Source: Bradyrhizobium embrapense (GTDB lineage Bacteria > Pseudomonadota > Alphaproteobacteria > Rhizobiales > Xanthobacteraceae). Taken from it: a DNA stretch of 64,000 nucleotides. Under the pieces are notes generated by a model. The model worked only from the letters and a program-made list of their open reading frames with translations, had not been told where the DNA came from and made no database searches. Positions 41,415-49,250 of the stretch are shown here, piece by piece. A program made the translations under genes and the position numbers. Each line of letters starts with the position of its first letter. The stretch's first letter is position 1. The stretch is taken from assembly GCF_001189235.2 (NCBI RefSeq), contig NZ_LFIP02000009.1:224142-288141 (forward strand), in the 5' to 3' direction.

Positions 41415-41972
41415 TCAGTAAACGAGGCCGGTGCCCGGGGGCTTCTCCAGCGCGGCGGCGAGCGAGCGATATTCGTCGCTGTTGGTGCCGGCGAGCTGGG
41501 CGATGCGGTTCAGGTGATATTGCGCCTGATCGCGGTTGCCCTGTTCGACCTGCCAGAGGCCGTAATACTGCCAGGTGCGCACATGGGCCGGGTCGGCCTT
41601 CAGCGCACGCTCGTACCAGATCTGCGAGACCTTGTAGTCGCCGAGCTTGCGATAGGAATAGCCGATCAGGTTGGCGACGTCGGCACGGTCATCCTGGCCG
41701 AGCGCCTTCAGCTGCTCGATCGCGGCGGTGTAGTCGTGCTTGTCGTAGATCGTGGCGTAGGCGGCACGGTAGCCGGCCAGGAACTTCTGATCGTCGATCG
41801 CGGAGCTCTTGTCCTTCTTCGCCTTCTTGCCCTTGCTGCCGCTGTCGGAAGCCGGCGGCGCGGGATTCTCGCTGCCTGCGGCGTAGGCCGAAATGACCGG
41901 CGCAGCGACGAGCATCATCGAAAGCACTGCGAGGCCCAAAAACTTCCCATGAAACTTCGGCGACTTGCTCAT
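41415..41972 (-). CDS. Exported TPR protein, paralogue of the gene at 6471-7085
   Basis: A 185-residue protein. Signal peptide (FLGLAVLSMMLVAAPVISAYA), a Lys-rich linker (GSKGKKAKKDKSS), then three TPR-like units (FLAGYRAAYATIYDKHDY; DVANLIGYSYRKLGDY; HVRTWQYYGLWQVEQGN). It is close to the protein at 6471-7085 across the TPR part and shares the C-terminus LEKPPGT-x-LVY. The start at 41972 is the one that gives the signal peptide. It may dock proteins in the periplasm. Confidence 0.85.
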   Translation of the reverse strand: MSKSPKFHGKFLGLAVLSMMLVAAPVISAYAAGSENPAPPASDSGSKGKKAKKDKSSAIDDQKFLAGYRAAYATIYDKHDYTAAIEQLKALGQDDRADVANLIGYSYRKLGDYKVSQIWYERALKADPAHVRTWQYYGLWQVEQGNRDQAQYHLNRIAQLAGTNSDEYRSLAAALEKPPGTGLVY

Positions 41973-42258
41973 TCCTGGTTGCTCCTGATCGTTCCTGATC
42001 GTGCTCGGTAATCCTACACCGAAGCCTGATGACTTGAACACCCAAGGGTGCAGAACATTCCCGGCCGAATCCACGATTGTGTGATGTCAGCGCGTCGCCG
42101 GCCGCGCCGGCAACATGACCAAGATGTCATTCACATGAATGAATTCCGTCCATGCCCTTCAGAACGGGTTCAGTGCGCGGCCCCTAAGGTCACGTGCATT
42201 GATCGGTGAGGCCGACCATCCGGCCGGAGACCTCTCGATCCCGAAGAGGAGGACCACC

Positions 42259-42579
42259 ATGCTGAAGACGATTTCCGCCGCGCTGCTCGCCATGTCCGTG
42301 ATCGCAGCGCCCGCGCTCGCCGCCGAAACCGGCAAGACCGCAACCCCCGCGCCGGCGACCTCGACCGCTCCGGCGACCAAGGCCGCTCCCGTCATCAAGA
42401 GCGAGCAGCTGCCCTCGAAGGTGCGCAACGCCAACGCCAAGATGCACCACAAGCACTATCGCCATCACCGCCACCACAAGCACATGGGCATGCTGAAGGT
42501 GAAGTCGCCGAAGCATGCGACCAAGCACGTCCATGCCAAGGTCGCGACCAAGCACGTCGTGCCGGCCAAGCGCGGCTGA
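42259..42579 (+). CDS. Exported His/Lys-rich protein
   Basis: A 106-residue protein. Signal peptide residues 1-21 (LAMSVIAAPALAAE), an Ala/Thr/Pro linker, then a very basic tail with about sixteen His (KMHHKHYRHHRHHKHMGML). This composition can bind metal ions or anionic polymer. GAGGAGG lies just before the ATG at 42259, a strong site. It is 1 kb from the copper cluster but has its own control region. No family name known. Confidence 0.7.
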   Translation: MLKTISAALLAMSVIAAPALAAETGKTATPAPATSTAPATKAAPVIKSEQLPSKVRNANAKMHHKHYRHHRHHKHMGMLKVKSPKHATKHVHAKVATKHVVPAKRG

Positions 42580-42654
42580 TGAAACGAGGCTGAACCCTGA
42601 TCCGAGGGGCGTCGTTCGATCCACATTGCCCCGCTGCGCCTTTCGGATGCAGAA

Positions 42655-42696
42655 CCGGCCCGTCCGTCCATTGCTTCCCCAATGGCGGCGGGCCGG
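42655..42696 (+). terminator. Stem-loop after the His/Lys-rich protein gene
   Basis: CCGGCCCG (42655-42662)/CGGGCCGG (42689-42696) with an inner CCATTG/CAATGG stem. There is no U tract. It may end the 42259-42579 transcript. Confidence 0.4.
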
Positions 42697-42784
42697 AGTG
42701 CGTCCGGGCTTCGGTTGCGCCTGGTGGGAATAACCGAGTTGCGAATTCCCTCCCTGGCGGTTTATGAGACGCCACCGGGGCAAC

Positions 42785-43225
42785 ATGAAACAGCTGACTT
42801 TGCGGACTTCATCAAGACTGGCAGCGATCCTGCTGCTCTCGATCCCGCTTGCCGGCTGCCTCACCAGCGATGACGGCGGCAGCTCGACAACTTTCACCGA
42901 TGATCGCGGCGTCGCCAACCAGCCGTTGCCGGACCGTTACCGCGACCAGATCTTGGCCTTCATGCGGACCTATCTGAACAACCCGGTTGGGGTCCGCGAA
43001 GGCGGGATCGCCGAGCCGGTGCAGCGCACGGTCGGCGGCCGGCTGCGCTACGTGGTCTGCCTGCGCTACAGCGCGAAGGAATCCGACGGCAATTACCGCC
43101 CGGCCCGGGAGCGCGGCGTCCTGTTCGTCGACGGCCGACTCGACCGCATCCTCGACAATGCCGCCGAAGCCTGCGCCGGCGCGTCCTATGCGGCATTTCC
43201 GGAGCTGGAAAGGATGTCGCGCTAG
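42785..43225 (+). CDS. Lipoprotein of unknown function
   Basis: A 146-residue lipoprotein with a clear lipobox IPLAGC at residues 20-25. The mature part (FMRTYLNNPVGVREGGIAEP; RYVVCLRYSAKESDG; RERGVLFVDGRLDRI) is a small alpha/beta fold found in Bradyrhizobium, with two Cys that could pair. Function unknown. ATG at 42785. Followed by an intergenic palindrome. Confidence 0.7.
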   Translation: MKQLTLRTSSRLAAILLLSIPLAGCLTSDDGGSSTTFTDDRGVANQPLPDRYRDQILAFMRTYLNNPVGVREGGIAEPVQRTVGGRLRYVVCLRYSAKESDGNYRPARERGVLFVDGRLDRILDNAAEACAGASYAAFPELERMSR

Positions 43226-43227
43226 GC

Positions 43228-43268
43228 GTGATCCGGAAAGTGTGAAGCGATTTTCCGGGAAGATCATG
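43228..43268. repeat. Intergenic palindrome, GTGATCCGGAAA family
   Basis: GTGATCCGGAAA..GATTTTCCGGGAAGATCATGC is an imperfect palindrome of the family seen at 14354-14400. The rest of the 326-bp gap before the porin gene (43269-43551) holds no gene; it is probably its promoter and long leader, with short T- and A-rich stretches near 43330-43400. Confidence 0.5.
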
Positions 43269-43551
43269 CCCGCGCCATAGATCGCGGCGGCTGAAGTCTG
43301 GCCGGATCGTTAGCGAACTCCGATCACTTTTCGGGGAGCGCTGAACTTCACCTTAGCCGTTTGCGACTTACATACAGCCGAAATAGGGCTGCTTAACCGG
43401 TGAAAAAGCCTTCCGTGGCAAGGAACAAACGGGCGTTGTTGCGACCCCGTCACAGCTCGGAAACATCACAGGTCAGGCATTGCCCCAAAGCAACCTAATT
43501 GGCGTCACGTTGTTTGTCTTAACAGCGCAGCGTTCGTAACGGGGATCAGAG

Positions 43552-44268
43552 ATGAAGACGTTTTTGCTCGGCACGGTCGCGCTGGCCGCCCTTGCTGGTC
43601 CGGCATTTGCGGCCGACATGCCGGCCCGCACCTATACCAAGGCACCGCCGCCCTATACCGCTCCGGCGCTCGTCTACAACTGGACCGGCTTCTATATCGG
43701 CGGCCACGTTGGCGGCGCGTTCACCGACGGCACCAATCTGATGGGCAGCGACGCGCGCTTCATGGGCGGCGTGCAGGGCGGCTTCGACTATCAGTTCGCG
43801 CCCAACTGGGTGATGGGTATCGAGGCGCAGTACTCCTGGCTGCCGAGTTCGTCGAACAATGGTCTGGTGTTCCCCGCCGGAACGGTCGTGACCGGCAATA
43901 CCGACCAGCTCGGTTCGGTGACCGGCCGCCTCGGCTACACCTGGGGGCCAGCGCTGCTCTACGCCAAGGGCGGCTACGCCTGGCGCGACAACAACAACAT
44001 CACGGCGTCGGTCGGCGGCGTGCCGGCGGCCTTCACCACCGATGGCGGTCACAAGGACGGCTATACGGTCGGCGCGGGCCTCGAATACATGTTCGCCCCG
44101 AACTGGTCGGCGAAGGCCGAGTACCAGTACTATAATTTCGGCAAGACCAATTTCACCAGCGGTCCGGCCGACATTGTCGGCGCGAGCTTCCGGAACGACG
44201 AACATACCGTCAAGCTCGGGGTCAACTACCGCTTCGGCTGGGGCGGTCCGGTGGGCTCCCGCTACTGA
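43552..44268 (+). CDS. Omp25/31-like outer-membrane beta-barrel protein
   Basis: A 238-residue outer-membrane protein. Signal peptide residues 1-21 (VALAALAGPAFAAD), then an eight-strand barrel with aromatic-ended strands (YNWTGFYIGGHVGG; WVMGIEAQYSWLPS; AKAEYQYYNFGKTNF) and terminal VKLGVNYRFGW. The family is abundant in Rhizobiales and gives surface stability. GGGGATCAG lies before the ATG. A strong terminator follows, as for highly expressed genes. Confidence 0.92.
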   Translation: MKTFLLGTVALAALAGPAFAADMPARTYTKAPPPYTAPALVYNWTGFYIGGHVGGAFTDGTNLMGSDARFMGGVQGGFDYQFAPNWVMGIEAQYSWLPSSSNNGLVFPAGTVVTGNTDQLGSVTGRLGYTWGPALLYAKGGYAWRDNNNITASVGGVPAAFTTDGGHKDGYTVGAGLEYMFAPNWSAKAEYQYYNFGKTNFTSGPADIVGASFRNDEHTVKLGVNYRFGWGGPVGSRY

Positions 44269-44293
44269 GTGCGACGTCCATTCACTGCGTTCG

Positions 44294-44322
44294 AAAAGGC
44301 CGGCCTTCGGGTCGGCCTTTTT
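44294..44322 (+). terminator. Rho-independent terminator of the Omp25-like gene
   Basis: AAAAGGCCG (44294-44302) pairs with CGGCCTTTT (44313-44321), an inner GCC/GGT pair and TTCG loop close it, and the T run follows. It lies 25 bp after the stop. Confidence 0.9.
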
Positions 44323-44365
44323 GTTGGCCTGACGCTTGCTTGTTCAGGCGATATTCACGCCTGAT

Positions 44366-44399
44366 CGTGCAATGCAAAAAATAATTCCTGCATTGCACG
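44366..44399. repeat. Perfect inverted repeat with A-rich loop
   Basis: CGTGCAATGCA (44366-44376) and TGCATTGCACG (44389-44399) pair over 11 bp around an A/T-rich loop. It lies 55 bp before the DUF6719 gene. It may be an operator, or an attenuator-like hairpin for that gene. Confidence 0.6.
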
Positions 44400-44454
44400 G
44401 AACTTTCATCGTGATGCGCTATTGTGGGATCGCCGGGCTGGTGGACAAACGAAC

Positions 44455-44694
44455 ATGCGTAGTTTTGCGTTAGGGCTGATCATCTCTGCGGTCTCCGTTC
44501 CGTGCTTTGCCCAGACCATCCTCAAATCCGAACCCTTGGCGCTTGCGCCCTATGAGGTCGTGTTCGTGCAGGACGCCTCCTGTACGGCCGGCAAGGTGCT
44601 CAAGGTGACCGGGTCGATCCGCGGTCTGCATCGGCGGAAGATCTGCGTATCGCTCGCCGCCGAACAGGCGTCGCTGGCGACGGCGACGCCGTAA
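44455..44694 (+). CDS. DUF6719 family small exported protein
   Basis: A 79-residue protein with a signal peptide (residues 1-20, ending CFAQ). The mature part LKSEPLALAPYEVVFVQDASCTAGKVLKVTGSIRG..RRKICVSL is typical for DUF6719: two Cys likely form a disulfide. Function is not known. ATG at 44455. An 11-bp inverted repeat lies upstream. Confidence 0.75.
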   Translation: MRSFALGLIISAVSVPCFAQTILKSEPLALAPYEVVFVQDASCTAGKVLKVTGSIRGLHRRKICVSLAAEQASLATATP

Positions 44695-44772
44695 GGGTTG
44701 CAGGACGGCCGCATCAATATCCGGTCCGCCCCTGCGCACCGGACGATCCGCTGTCCCTCAATTCAACGTCGT

Positions 44773-45024
44773 TCAGTTCAAGCGTGGCTCGAGACCCGCT
44801 TCACGATCGGCATCGGCCTTGTTCTTGACCGGGTCCTCGTTCGGCTCGGGCTGGCAGGGCCGGATCTCATAGTCATTGTCCAGCACCGGGCGCGGCGAGG
44901 CTTTCTCCTCCTCGGAGACGGTATCCACCACCAGGCCCGATTTCCGGGCAAGCTTCCAGACGTCGGCCTCGGTCGGATAGGCCTTGCTCAGCTTGGCGTC
45001 TTGATAGAACAGCGCGTACGGCAT
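44773..45024 (-). CDS. Small cytosolic protein of unknown function
   Basis: An 83-residue protein starting MPYALFYQDAKLSKAYPTEA, with a charged middle and an Asp/Glu/Lys-rich tail; no membrane segment or signal. GGAGGA precedes the ATG at 45024. Proteins of this kind occur in Bradyrhizobium. I do not know a function. Converges with the DUF6719 gene. Confidence 0.6.
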   Translation of the reverse strand: MPYALFYQDAKLSKAYPTEADVWKLARKSGLVVDTVSEEEKASPRPVLDNDYEIRPCQPEPNEDPVKNKADADREAGLEPRLN

Positions 45025-45235
45025 TCGTCCTCCGCCAAACAACCGACAACGCCAAGGCCGCCCCCCGGGTTTCAGGCCAGATCGCCGTTCCGATCACGGA
45101 ACCGTGAGCAAGATTTCAGGCAAGCCTCTGAAAACATGAATCATTTCGAACCTTTCGCCGGCGGGGCCTGAGTCCTTAATGAGCCGTAAACCCCGGAAAA
45201 AAGAATCCCCGGGACTCCCCGGGTAGAATCGCCGG

Positions 45236-45355
45236 ATGCTCCGAGCCATGAGAGCGATCCACCAGCCCCCCTACGAACGCGTGCAGCTCGCGCTTGCGGT
45301 TGTGCTGCTCGCGGCCTGCGCCGCCAACGTGGCGCTGGTCTGGTCCTGGCTTTAG
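45236..45355 (+). CDS. Possible 39-residue single-span membrane protein
   Basis: Open frame from ATG 45236 to TAG 45355. Residues 17-38 (VQLALAVVLLAACAANVALVWSW) form one hydrophobic helix; the first 16 are polar and basic. No clear ribosome-binding site beyond GCCGG is visible. It could be a chance frame in GC-rich DNA. Confidence 0.35.
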   Translation: MLRAMRAIHQPPYERVQLALAVVLLAACAANVALVWSWL

Positions 45356-45412
45356 GAAATTTGCCTCCAGGAAAATTCGGCTCCAGCCAAAATCTGTATG
45401 TCGCGGCCCACG

Positions 45413-45662
45413 CGCTGCGACCTCCATTTCTACAAGGTCGACGGCGATATCCGCGCCCGCGTCGCCGAGATCGACGCTGTTCGTGCTGTCGGGCGGGCAC
45501 GACTATTCCTGCACGCCGGAGGAGACGCTGGCGGTCGCCAGCGGCATTGCCGGCTGCGAGGCCACCATCATGAAAGGCCTCGGGCATTTCCCGATGAGCG
45601 AGAACCCAAGCGAGTTCTTGAAGCATCTGCTGCCGGTGTTGGAGAAGATCGGCGGGCGGTAA
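45413..45662 (+). pseudogene. Alpha/beta hydrolase remnant, frameshifted and truncated
   Basis: The C-terminal third of an alpha/beta hydrolase is readable in two frames. CDLHFYKVDGDIRARVAEID is in one frame (45416-45475), then the frame shifts and continues LFVLSGGHDYSCTPEETLAV and GLGHFPMSENPSEFLKHLLP to the stop at 45662. The catalytic Asp (GGHDYSC) and His (GHFPM) survive but the Ser part is gone. No start codon or N-terminal two thirds exist upstream. It is followed by an intergenic repeat. Confidence 0.75.
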
Positions 45663-45718
45663 AGCGTTTTCAAGCGAAGTGGATACCGGTTCGCGGCTCC
45701 GAAAGCGCGTCAGGACAA
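45663..45718. repeat. Intergenic repeat, AGCGTTTTCAAGCGAAGTGG family
   Basis: Begins AAAGCGTTTTCAAGCGAAGTGG and goes on to ACCGGTTCGCG...GAAAGCGCGTCA. I recall it as a dispersed repeat in Bradyrhizobium and Rhodopseudomonas. It directly abuts the stop of the hydrolase remnant. Confidence 0.6.
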
Positions 45719-45796
45719 GAGTCGCCGCCCTCGACCTTGCATGGCGCGGTATGACAGACTGCGCAATCGCACGAAGAGGTTACGCGGGAGGTCCCC

Positions 45797-46954
45797 ATGC
45801 TTCCGAAGGCTGAAGCGGCATATTTCGCGATTGCCGACATCTCCGGCTATACCAATTTCCTCGCGGCGGTCGAGCTCGACCATGCCCAGGACATCATCGC
45901 CGATTTCATGGACGTGGTGGTGAAGGGGCTGCGCCCGCCGTTTCGCCTCGCCAAGTTCGAGGGCGACGCCGCGTTCGTCTACTCGACCGGGACAATCGAC
46001 GGCTCGCTGCTGCAGGACGCGATCGAGGGCGCCTATTTCAAATTCCGCCGCCGCCTGCGCGACATCCGCCAGGCCTCGACCTGCGAGTGCAAGGCCTGCG
46101 TCGCGATGGGCGATCTCGATTTCAAGTTCGTCGTCCATCATGGCGAGATGGTGAAGCAGAAGATGGGCGGCCGGGAAGAGCTCGCCGGGCGCGACGTCAT
46201 CCTGGTCCACCGGCTGCTCAAGAACACGGTCGGCGAGAAGCTCGGCGGGCGGGCCTACGCGCTTTACAGCGACGCGGCGATCCGCGCCATGGGCGTCGAT
46301 CCGGTGGCGCAAGGTCTCATCCCGCATCAGGAGACCATCGACATCATCGGCCATGTGACGCTGTGGGCGCGCGATCTCGAAGCGGCGTGGCAGCACGACG
46401 ACGCGCAAATGCGGATGGAGGTGACGCGCGAAGACGCCTACGCGATCCTGGAGTTCGACATCGCCGCGCCGCGGCAGACGGTGTGGGAGTTCATCACCGT
46501 GCCCGGGCAATGGCGGAAATGGTGGGACGCCGACGACATCGTCGAGGAATCGGGCAAGGGACGACGCGGTGTCGGCACCAGGAATCATTGCGCGCACGGC
46601 AACCATACCAATGTCGAGGAGACACTCGACTGGCGTCCGGTCGATTACTTCACGGTCGGCATCACGCTGCCGGTGCCCGGAGCCCCGCGCATCATCATGA
46701 CCCGGGCCATTCTCGACGGCCCAGACGGAACGTCCCGTTTCGAGCTGCGGATCGCCAAGCCGAAGCCGAAGGACAGGGCGTTCCTCGATGGCGCCGCGGC
46801 CAAATTCGCCGAACGCATGACCCAGGCGGTGGCCGGCCTGCGATCGATGGCGGAAGGCAGGCAGCCCGGCGTTGACGCCATGGAAGAGCCGGCGCCGGCG
46901 CGATCGAGCGGACGCTTCCTGACCGAGCCGGTGAAATCAGGCGCGCGAGGCTGA
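45797..46954 (+). CDS. DUF2652 (cyclase-like) domain fused to an SRPBCC domain
   Basis: A 385-residue two-domain protein. Residues 1-200 are DUF2652, with AYFAIADISGYTNFLAAVEL and FAKFEGDAAFVYS-like elements that resemble the class III cyclase fold. Residues 210-350 are an SRPBCC/polyketide-cyclase fold (ILEFDIAAPRQTVWEFITVPGQWRKWW) that binds hydrophobic ligands. A Pro/Ala tail follows. One pocket could sense a lipid and the other a nucleotide; no biochemical role is known. Key cyclase metal residues are only partly visible. Confidence 0.8.
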   Translation: MLPKAEAAYFAIADISGYTNFLAAVELDHAQDIIADFMDVVVKGLRPPFRLAKFEGDAAFVYSTGTIDGSLLQDAIEGAYFKFRRRLRDIRQASTCECKACVAMGDLDFKFVVHHGEMVKQKMGGREELAGRDVILVHRLLKNTVGEKLGGRAYALYSDAAIRAMGVDPVAQGLIPHQETIDIIGHVTLWARDLEAAWQHDDAQMRMEVTREDAYAILEFDIAAPRQTVWEFITVPGQWRKWWDADDIVEESGKGRRGVGTRNHCAHGNHTNVEETLDWRPVDYFTVGITLPVPGAPRIIMTRAILDGPDGTSRFELRIAKPKPKDRAFLDGAAAKFAERMTQAVAGLRSMAEGRQPGVDAMEEPAPARSSGRFLTEPVKSGARG

Positions 46955-46988
46955 GGGTCAGCAAACGTCCGGACAAGAGGGGCGCCGG

Positions 46989-47582
46989 TTACTTGCCGGA
47001 TCGCGGTAGCTCGCTGTTGTCGCGGATCGCAGCGCGGACCTTGGCCATGGTCGTCGTGCAATATTCCTCGCGCTCCTTCAGGAAGCGCTGCTGCTGCGCG
47101 CGGAAGTTGGCGACACGCTCCCGCACCTCGGATCCGAAGTCGCCGCTGATGTCGAGCTTGGCGAAATGCGGCGGCTGCGCCGGTGGGACTTCCACGACGG
47201 TGACCGTCAAGGGCGGGGGTGCGGGGGGCAGGCCTTCGAGCACGGTCGGCACCGGCAGCGGCATGACCACCCTTTGCCCCTCGGCCGCAGGCTTGATCTC
47301 CACGGCGGGCCTTGCCTCCAAGGCGGGCTTTGCCTCCAAGGCGGGCTTTGCCTCCAAGGCGGGCTTTGCCTCCAAGGCTGGCTTGGCCTCCAAGGCCGGC
47401 TTTGCCTCAAAGGCTGCCTCGACCACGGCCGTCGCGGTGGCGGGCAGCGGAGCAGGTGCAGGCGGCACGGCGGTCCGCGGGGCAGCCGCAGGCAGCTCGG
47501 CGTCGGGCAGCTTGCCCTTCACCGACTGTACGAAAGCCATTGTCTGCGCGATCAGGAGATCGCGTTCCTTCATCCACTTCAT
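46989..47582 (-). CDS. Protein with EAKPA tandem repeats
   Basis: A 197-residue protein without signal peptide. Residues 1-28 are a helix (KERDLLIAQTMAFVQSVKG), residues 30-65 Ala/Pro-rich, then about six copies of LEAKPA, and a C-terminal helical part (VRERVANFRAQQQRFLKEREEYCTTTM). The repeats are encoded by an 18-bp minisatellite. The ends look like the phasin or polymer-associated helical type, but the match is not firm. Function unknown. Confidence 0.6.
   Translation of the reverse strand: MKWMKERDLLIAQTMAFVQSVKGKLPDAELPAAAPRTAVPPAPAPLPATATAVVEAAFEAKPALEAKPALEAKPALEAKPALEAKPALEARPAVEIKPAAEGQRVVMPLPVPTVLEGLPPAPPPLTVTVVEVPPAQPPHFAKLDISGDFGSEVRERVANFRAQQQRFLKEREEYCTTTMAKVRAAIRDNSELPRSGK
47305..47412. 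repeat. 18-bp coding minisatellite
   Basis: Units GCCTCCAAGGCGGGCTTT and near copies repeat about six times head to tail and encode EAKPA-L on the minus strand. The first three copies are identical, so the copy number is probably variable. Confidence 0.85.
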
Positions 47583-47716
47583 GGCGCACCTTGAGCGCGC
47601 GGATTGCAGCAGAGCAACCCCCGGGAATCAAGCACTCGCCATCATGATGGTTGACGAAGACGTCTCTTTTGCAGGCACGGTGACAAAATTGTGACGTGAC
47701 CTGCATGCGAGCACAG

Positions 47717-47935
47717 TCAGCGCTGGCGGGGATTGGTGTTCGGGACGAACGGGATACCGACGACCCGGACCGGTGCCTGACTGGCGGTCGGCACCTGATT
47801 CGCTACAGGCCGGGGCGCGGCGCTTGCCGGTGCGGGCGCCGGATCGAGCAAAGCGACGATGCCGGCAGCGACCAAGCTCAGCAGGGTGAAGCTGCCCAGA
47901 AGCAGTAGATTGCGGTCGGTTTCGCGGACCCTCAT
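47717..47935 (-). CDS. Small single-span exported or membrane protein
   Basis: A 72-residue protein: basic start (MRVRETDRNL), one hydrophobic segment (LLLGSFTLLSLVAAGIVALL), then an Ala/Pro/Val-rich tail. No conserved family is known to me. It may be anchored by its N-terminal helix with a periplasmic tail. ATG at 47935. Confidence 0.5.
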   Translation of the reverse strand: MRVRETDRNLLLLGSFTLLSLVAAGIVALLDPAPAPASAAPRPVANQVPTASQAPVRVVGIPFVPNTNPRQR

Positions 47936-48090
47936 GCGGGAAAAATTGCGTGAAGGGGCAGAATGTTCCGAACAAATCCTCAGGCGCTTTCGCGCGGTTG
48001 GGTGCCAAGTTTGAGAAAGTGCGTCATGAACTGACCCGAGCGTGCGAATACATCGGCCTGATGGGCCCGGCGGCAGCGGTCGGGTCCGGC

Positions 48091-48270
48091 CTAGTGAGTC
48101 ATCGCCTGGGCAGGTGCCTGTTCGACGCTGCGGGCCTCGATCTGGTCGGCGTAGCGGCCATACTCTTCGGCCATTTCGAGCAGCTTTTCACGAACCGCGG
48201 CGTCGGTGACCTGGCGGGCCAGCCGCCGCGCCTGATCGGACTGGAAACGATAATGGGCTGTGTCGGACAT
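48091..48270 (-). CDS. Small helical protein of unknown function
   Basis: A 59-residue charged protein. MSDTAHYRFQSDQARRLARQ and LLEMAEEYGRYADQIEAR look like two amphipathic helices, a type common in Bradyrhizobium with no named function. GAGGAG seven bases before ATG 48270 supports it. No signal peptide. Confidence 0.65.
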   Translation of the reverse strand: MSDTAHYRFQSDQARRLARQVTDAAVREKLLEMAEEYGRYADQIEARSVEQAPAQAMTH

Positions 48271-48356
48271 CGTGGGCTCCTCACACATGTGTAAGGGCCG
48301 TCCGGCAAAGGTTCATCGAGCCGTCATTGAAGGGAGGGCTTCATTGAAGGGAAGCG

Positions 48357-48545
48357 TTATTGAAGGGTGTTGGGCCGATCAGTCACTGTAGCCGCGACCG
48401 GGTGGCCCGCCTTGTCCTCGCGGACCTCGACCTCGAACCAACCCATCTCCTTCAGCTCGCGCGCCTTCTTCTCGGCCGCATCTTCGCTGTCGCGCTTCAG
48501 CACGATCCGACTGGTGCCATCCCGGGCAAGGATCAAATAGGTCAT
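48357..48545 (-). CDS. Small protein of unknown function
   Basis: A 62-residue protein MTYLILARDGTSRIVLKRDSE... with a helix AAEKKARELKEMGWFEVEVRE. It is probably a small alpha/beta fold of the kind found in Bradyrhizobium. ATG at 48545. The 402-bp stretch 48546-48947 before the next gene has no supported gene. Confidence 0.6.
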   Translation of the reverse strand: MTYLILARDGTSRIVLKRDSEDAAEKKARELKEMGWFEVEVREDKAGHPVAATVTDRPNTLQ

Positions 48546-48947
48546 TGGCTGAGTCCCACCCCTCATTCTGCATACCGTGTTTCGGGCTGCAAGGACAGAG
48601 ACAAGGCGAGGGGTGAGTGATCCTACGGGGATGATCCCACGATTCCTGCCAACGCACAGGGCGTCCGGCTGTTTCCAGGCTGCTGTCGATATCGAGCGGC
48701 TATGCCGAATGATCGCTGACATCCGAGGCGCGCCTGAGACCGGCGGAGGCTTTCATTGGCGCGCGGTTCGCCGTTGGCTTTCAGTGGCAGGTTTGCGAGT
48801 TGCGTCGCGCAAAGTACAATGAGATGATGCATATCATCCAATGGTCGTGGGGACCGGAAGACTACGGCTTCCGTTGAACGTTGTGGGTAATCCAAGCGAG
48901 GCTCTTTGATTGAACCGCGAATACGTGCTCGGCTTGGATCAAGGACA
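48546..48947. other. Gene-free stretch with a palindrome
   Basis: I see no credible gene here. It contains an inverted repeat GATGAT-GCAT-ATCATC (48823-48838). Short open frames on both strands lack ribosome-binding sites and look like chance. Confidence 0.4.
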
Positions 48948-49250
48948 ATGCGCGGCGCAAGCCGTGTCGATCTGGATGGAGGACTCGATGCCCAGGCACT
49001 TCGGTTTGAAGGCAACGTCGGCGGCAGGACGGTCGGCATTCACGGGATCATCAAGGGATTTGCAGCGGCGGACCGCATCGGCGTCTGCGTCGAAGAACCC
49101 TGCTGCGGCCAGTTCGCCGCCGTCAAAGCCCGCTTCGCCATGCTCGCAGCTGCCGTATTCTCCCACGAGCTGGCGGGGCTGCTGCGGCCGACGGTCGATC
49201 TCGGCCGACTGAAGCTGCGCGCGACGAGGGTGGCTTGCGAGTCTTCATAG
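48948..49250 (+). CDS. Unrecognised 100-residue protein
   Basis: From ATG 48948 (AAGGACA just before it) to TAG 49250: begins MRGASRVDLDGG, then LRFEGNVGGRTVGIHGIIKG, two Cys in VEEPCCGQF and a helical end (FAMLAAAVFSHELAGLL). It overlaps the end of the minus-strand gene 49245-49430 by 6 bp. It looks like a small soluble domain, possibly DUF1488-like, but I am not sure. Confidence 0.5.
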   Translation: MRGASRVDLDGGLDAQALRFEGNVGGRTVGIHGIIKGFAAADRIGVCVEEPCCGQFAAVKARFAMLAAAVFSHELAGLLRPTVDLGRLKLRATRVACESS

